The notes below the pieces were generated by a model. It saw nothing but the letters and a program-made list of their open reading frames with translations, did no database searches and was not told where the DNA came from. A stretch of 64,000 nt of DNA. Origin: Cognatilysobacter tabacisoli (GTDB taxonomy: Bacteria; Pseudomonadota; Gammaproteobacteria; Xanthomonadales; Xanthomonadaceae). Positions within the stretch are counted from its first letter, which is position 1. Every line of letters begins with the position of its first letter. Position numbers and translations under genes: made by a program. Location: contig NZ_QXJI01000001.1 of the NCBI RefSeq assembly GCF_003586305.1, positions 1,178,001-1,242,000 of the forward strand, given 5' to 3'. Of the stretch, positions 61,917-64,000 are shown piece after piece.

Positions 61917-61976
61917 AGCGAACAATTCATTCAAGCCGACGCCACTTCGCGGCGCGGCTTAACTCAGGTGTTGGGT
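61917..61976 (+). other. attC site 3
   Basis: A 60-bp site from AGCGAAC to GTTGGGT, with AAGCCG/CGGCTT arms and a TTCG-capped hairpin typical of this array. The left box departs from RYYYAAC at one position. Confidence 0.85.
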
Positions 61977-61981
61977 TGCTT

Positions 61982-62431
61982 ATGGATGAGCCGTCGCGAG
62001 TGAAGTTCCAGGTTCGGTACCGCTTGCGCGAGTACCTGCACATCGTTCGGGCCCGTGCGCTCGAGAACCCGGATTTTCTTGCCTGCAGTGCGCTCCAACG
62101 GAAGCTGCTGCTGCCGGTGATTACAGCAGCCTGCGCAGCCCTCTTCTTCCGTAAATCGTGGCTCGTCGGCGAGTGCCATTTCGAGATCGATACGTCGGGA
62201 GTAACGCGCCGGTCCAAGGGCGGTCGGCTCGTGCACCTGCCCTGGGTCGAGGTGTCGGGCGTCCGGGAGTTTCCCGTGGGCTACCTGATCGAGAAAGGTG
62301 AGAGCGGCATGCCGGTTCCTTTCCGTGTGTTGTCGCCTACCCAGCGGAGCGTTCTGGCCGAGCTGTTGCGGTCACACGTTGCGCAACCTAACAACTTGAC
62401 CAATCAGACGCCGCTTCGCGGCGCGCCTTAA
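61982..62431 (+). CDS. integron cassette 4: YcxB-like protein
   Basis: A 149-residue protein resembling the YcxB-like family. It has an N-terminal VKFQVRYRLREYLHIVRARA and a hydrophobic patch (LLPVITAACAALFF). A C-terminal HFEIDTSGVTRRSKGG and LVHLPWVEVSGVREFPVGYL follow, the latter being the YcxB-type core. The function of the family is unknown. The ATG is 5 nt after the attC 3 core. The coding region runs into attC 4, so the last dozen residues are encoded by the recombination site. Confidence 0.75.
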   Translation: MDEPSRVKFQVRYRLREYLHIVRARALENPDFLACSALQRKLLLPVITAACAALFFRKSWLVGECHFEIDTSGVTRRSKGGRLVHLPWVEVSGVREFPVGYLIEKGESGMPVPFRVLSPTQRSVLAELLRSHVAQPNNLTNQTPLRGAP

Positions 62432-62445
62432 CTCATGTGCGAGGC
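62386..62445 (+). other. attC site 4
   Basis: A 60-bp site from ACCTAAC to a variant core GCGAGGC, with a TTCG-capped GCCGC/GCGGC hairpin. It overlaps the 3' end of cassette 4's coding region. Confidence 0.75.
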
Positions 62446-62527
62446 CTAGTGTGAGACCCAGCCTCAGATCGAACATGCAGTTCTGACCTGTGACTCTTTC
62501 GCGCAAGAGGAAGGCCTTGACGAGACC

Positions 62528-62866
62528 ATGACCAACCAGAAGCTCATCCAGCTCGTTGCCACCTCAAGTGAGCCCATTCGTAAGATCACGGAGGATGTCA
62601 GGCTTGCCGTGAGTCGCGCATGCTCCGGTGTAGACGACATGCATTTGCTCGGAGGCAAAGCTGTGGTGGTCCGAGCCGAGATAACGCCCAAGCAACTGCC
62701 CGCTCTGGTTTCAGCGCTCGAGGCTCTACGAATCGACATTGATCGGGGTAGTGTCCCCAACCCGGCCACGTTGGATGGGGACGATCTCTACTCAATTACC
62801 GTGCAGGTGACCAGCTTTAGCGACGACACGGACGGCCGTGTAACGATTCCGCATGTGCCCGGATGA
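62528..62866 (+). CDS. integron cassette 5: small soluble protein
   Basis: A 112-residue soluble protein (MTNQKLIQLVATSSEPIR...), with alternating alpha and beta segments such as LLGGKAVVVRAEITPKQLPA and LYSITVQVTSFSDD. This could be a compact ferredoxin-like fold. No family is recognised. The 5' leader of about 80 nt is the longest in the array and might hold its own promoter. The stop lies 23 nt before attC 5. Confidence 0.7.
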   Translation: MTNQKLIQLVATSSEPIRKITEDVRLAVSRACSGVDDMHLLGGKAVVVRAEITPKQLPALVSALEALRIDIDRGSVPNPATLDGDDLYSITVQVTSFSDDTDGRVTIPHVPG

Positions 62867-62889
62867 GTGCTCTGGACACTCGGGCCGCG

Positions 62890-62949
62890 GCCTAATAATT
62901 CGTCCACGCCGACGCTGCTTCGCGGCGCGGCTTAGCTCAGGCGCTAGGG
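62890..62949 (+). other. attC site 5
   Basis: A 60-bp site from GCCTAAT to GCTAGGG, both one base off consensus, with a TTCG-capped hairpin (GACGCTGCTTCGCGGCG). Confidence 0.8.
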
Positions 62950-62971
62950 CGCACAGGGAGATTGGATCCGC

Positions 62972-63331
62972 ATGAAGCATCTGGCTTTCATCCTCTTGAC
63001 GTTCAGCGCTGCCTCTGCGGCCCAGACGACGCAGGTCGTGGACTCGGCGTCAGGCACGCGCAGCGCGACCGAGAACTTCGCTTCGATCGACAGCCGGCAA
63101 CGTGAGAACGGCGCATTCGCTGCACAGTGCCAGGTGGTGGTCGGCATCGAGTCGTTCTGCAAGTGCCTTGCAGGCAAGATTCCGCAGGGCGTTGCGTTCG
63201 AGCAGTACGTGGTCATGCTCAGCCGGGATAAGAAGGCCGTCGGGTACGACTCCATGCCGTCCGCTGGGCGCCGTTTTTATGATGGCCTGCCCGTCGTCCG
63301 AGATGCGTGTGCCGCTGAGCAGTCGTCCTAA
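62972..63331 (+). CDS. integron cassette 6: exported protein
   Basis: A 119-residue protein with a signal peptide (HLAFILLTFSAASAA, cleavage before QTTQ). The mature part has four cysteines (AAQCQVV, SFCKCLA, RDACAAE). It is likely a small disulfide-bonded periplasmic protein. The stop sits at the left edge of attC 6. No family is recognised. Confidence 0.75.
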   Translation: MKHLAFILLTFSAASAAQTTQVVDSASGTRSATENFASIDSRQRENGAFAAQCQVVVGIESFCKCLAGKIPQGVAFEQYVVMLSRDKKAVGYDSMPSAGRRFYDGLPVVRDACAAEQSS

Positions 63332-63384
63332 CAATTCTTCGAAGCCGACGCCGCTTCCCGGCGCGACTGCACCCAGGAGACGGC
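63326..63384 (+). other. attC site 6, degenerate
   Basis: The left half (TCCTAACAATTC...AAGCCGACGCCGC) matches the array. The right half reads GCGACTGCACCCAGG instead of the usual CGGCTTAACTCAGG, and no clear GTTRRRY core follows. The outer arms cannot pair fully, so the site may be inactive. Confidence 0.6.
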
Positions 63385-63388
63385 TGCC

Positions 63389-63826
63389 ATGAAAGGAAGT
63401 ATCGCGCTCGCAACGTCGACCTTCGCGCTGCTCTGCATCGTCGTGGGGCTCGCCGTGCAGATCGCCCTTGAGCTGCTGGGAACCACTTCCAGGCTCGCCG
63501 GCCAAACCGGAACCTTGCTCGTCGCGATCCCCATCGCGCTGGTCGTGGCTCGTCGTGTGGGGCGGATCACTCATTTGTCAGTGCTGGCGGCCAGTCTTGG
63601 TATCGCGGCGGCCACGCTGTGGGCCATCGTCTTTATCCTCAACTCCGTCGCGGAGCCTGCGGGGGGCCACGTCGGTTGGGCCAGCCTGTTCGACGAGCTG
63701 CACTGGAAAATGACTTTTCTCGACAGTGCCGCCATGCTGGTCGTCCCACAGTTGTGGCTGACGCTGCTCAATCGCCTGGAAGCTGACAACTCGACCACGC
63801 CGAAGCCGCTCCGCGGCCCGGCTTAA
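63389..63826 (+). CDS. integron cassette 7: four-helix membrane protein
   Basis: A 145-residue protein with four hydrophobic helices (ATSTFALLCIVVGLAVQIAL, GTLLVAIPIALVVARRV, VLAASLGIAAATLWAIVFIL, FLDSAAMLVVPQLWLTLL). The start follows a GGAGACGG stretch. The C-terminal residues (TTPKPLRGPA) are encoded within attC 7, as in cassette 4. No family is recognised. Confidence 0.75.
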   Translation: MKGSIALATSTFALLCIVVGLAVQIALELLGTTSRLAGQTGTLLVAIPIALVVARRVGRITHLSVLAASLGIAAATLWAIVFILNSVAEPAGGHVGWASLFDELHWKMTFLDSAAMLVVPQLWLTLLNRLEADNSTTPKPLRGPA

Positions 63827-63840
63827 CTCAGATGACAGGC
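63782..63840 (+). other. attC site 7
   Basis: A 59-bp site from GCTGAC to core GACAGGC, with CGAAGCCG/CGGCTTAA arms and a short GCTCCGCGG hairpin. The left box lacks one base compared with its neighbours. Confidence 0.65.
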
Positions 63841-63846
63841 GCCACC

Positions 63847-64000
63847 ATGAAGATGCTCGTCGCCCTGGTGGTCTTGGCTACCTCTGGTTCGCCAGCTTCA
63901 TCGGACCTCTGCACCGGTCGCGCAAGCTCCATCGCGCCTGACATGCAGATCCAAGAGGCCGACTTGACACGGGAAGCGGCGGTGCAAGCGGCAGAGCTCC
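63847..64000 (+). CDS. integron cassette 8: exported protein, partial at right edge
   Basis: The first 51 codons of a frame that runs off the right edge. The N-terminus (MKMLVALVVLATSGSPASS) is a signal peptide. The mature part begins DLCTGRASSIAPDMQIQ, with one cysteine so far. The ATG lies 6 nt after the attC 7 core. Too little is present to identify a family. Confidence 0.65.
   Translation, partial: MKMLVALVVLATSGSPASSDLCTGRASSIAPDMQIQEADLTREAAVQAAEL

Overview
The window is high-GC chromosomal DNA from a gammaproteobacterium, most likely a Xanthomonadaceae member related to Lysobacter or Luteimonas. This rests on gene order and protein style: ispH-lspA-ileS-ribF-murJ beside rpsT, the obgE/rpmA/rplU block, a DUF2063/DUF692 metallophore operon, and an integron with Xanthomonas-like attC sites. 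The assignment is inference; there is no rRNA or marker comparison here.

Layout. 1-12.2 kb is housekeeping: radA (cut by the left edge), tRNA-Thr(CGT), isoprenoid/lipoprotein/tRNA-charging/flavin/peptidoglycan genes (ispH, lspA, ileS, ribF, murJ), then rpsT, obgE and rplU-rpmA. 12.8-22.4 kb holds uvrA with a thioesterase, a PCu(A)C copper chaperone, two crotonase-fold enzymes, a mercaptopyruvate sulfurtransferase, a Nudix hydrolase, an FKBP and nth. 22.4-29.9 kb is a phosphate-starvation block: a phosphate-selective-type porin diverging from pstS-pstS-pstC-pstA-pstB-phoU, with visible Pho boxes on both sides.

30.1-32.3 kb is a small RiPP-type operon: an exported precursor with five EGKCG motifs and two EF-hand loops, followed by a DUF692 (MNIO) maturase and a DUF2063 partner (HvfA-HvfB-HvfC type). 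32.4-39 kb has RNase T, a TVP38-like membrane protein, a Gdx guanidinium exporter preceded by a clear guanidine-II (mini-ykkC) riboswitch, rlmB, rnr and an orphan ATP-grasp-like protein. 39-41.6 kb is a decayed patch (headless hybrid kinase, GFA-family enzyme, headless AraC regulator) ending at tRNA-Leu(CAG).

41.8-50.1 kb is one leftward series of nine genes: ECF sigma factor, anti-sigma factor, fatty-acid desaturase, FAD oxidoreductase, DUF1365, cyclopropane-fatty-acid synthase, DUF2878, DUF1295 and a second CFA-like methyltransferase. Most of these overlap by 4 nt. It looks like a stress-controlled membrane-lipid modification programme. 50.8-60.5 kb carries parC, a pair of large inverted dispersed repeats, tpm, an outer-membrane protein, an M20 peptidase and several uncharacterised membrane proteins.

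Two structures near the right end stand out. At 59.47-59.94 kb there is an array of about 20 palindromic units spaced 21-22 bp. From 60.83 kb to the window end there is a chromosomal integron cassette array (seven attC sites, eight cassette ORFs, the last cut by the edge) with no integrase gene at the expected left side.
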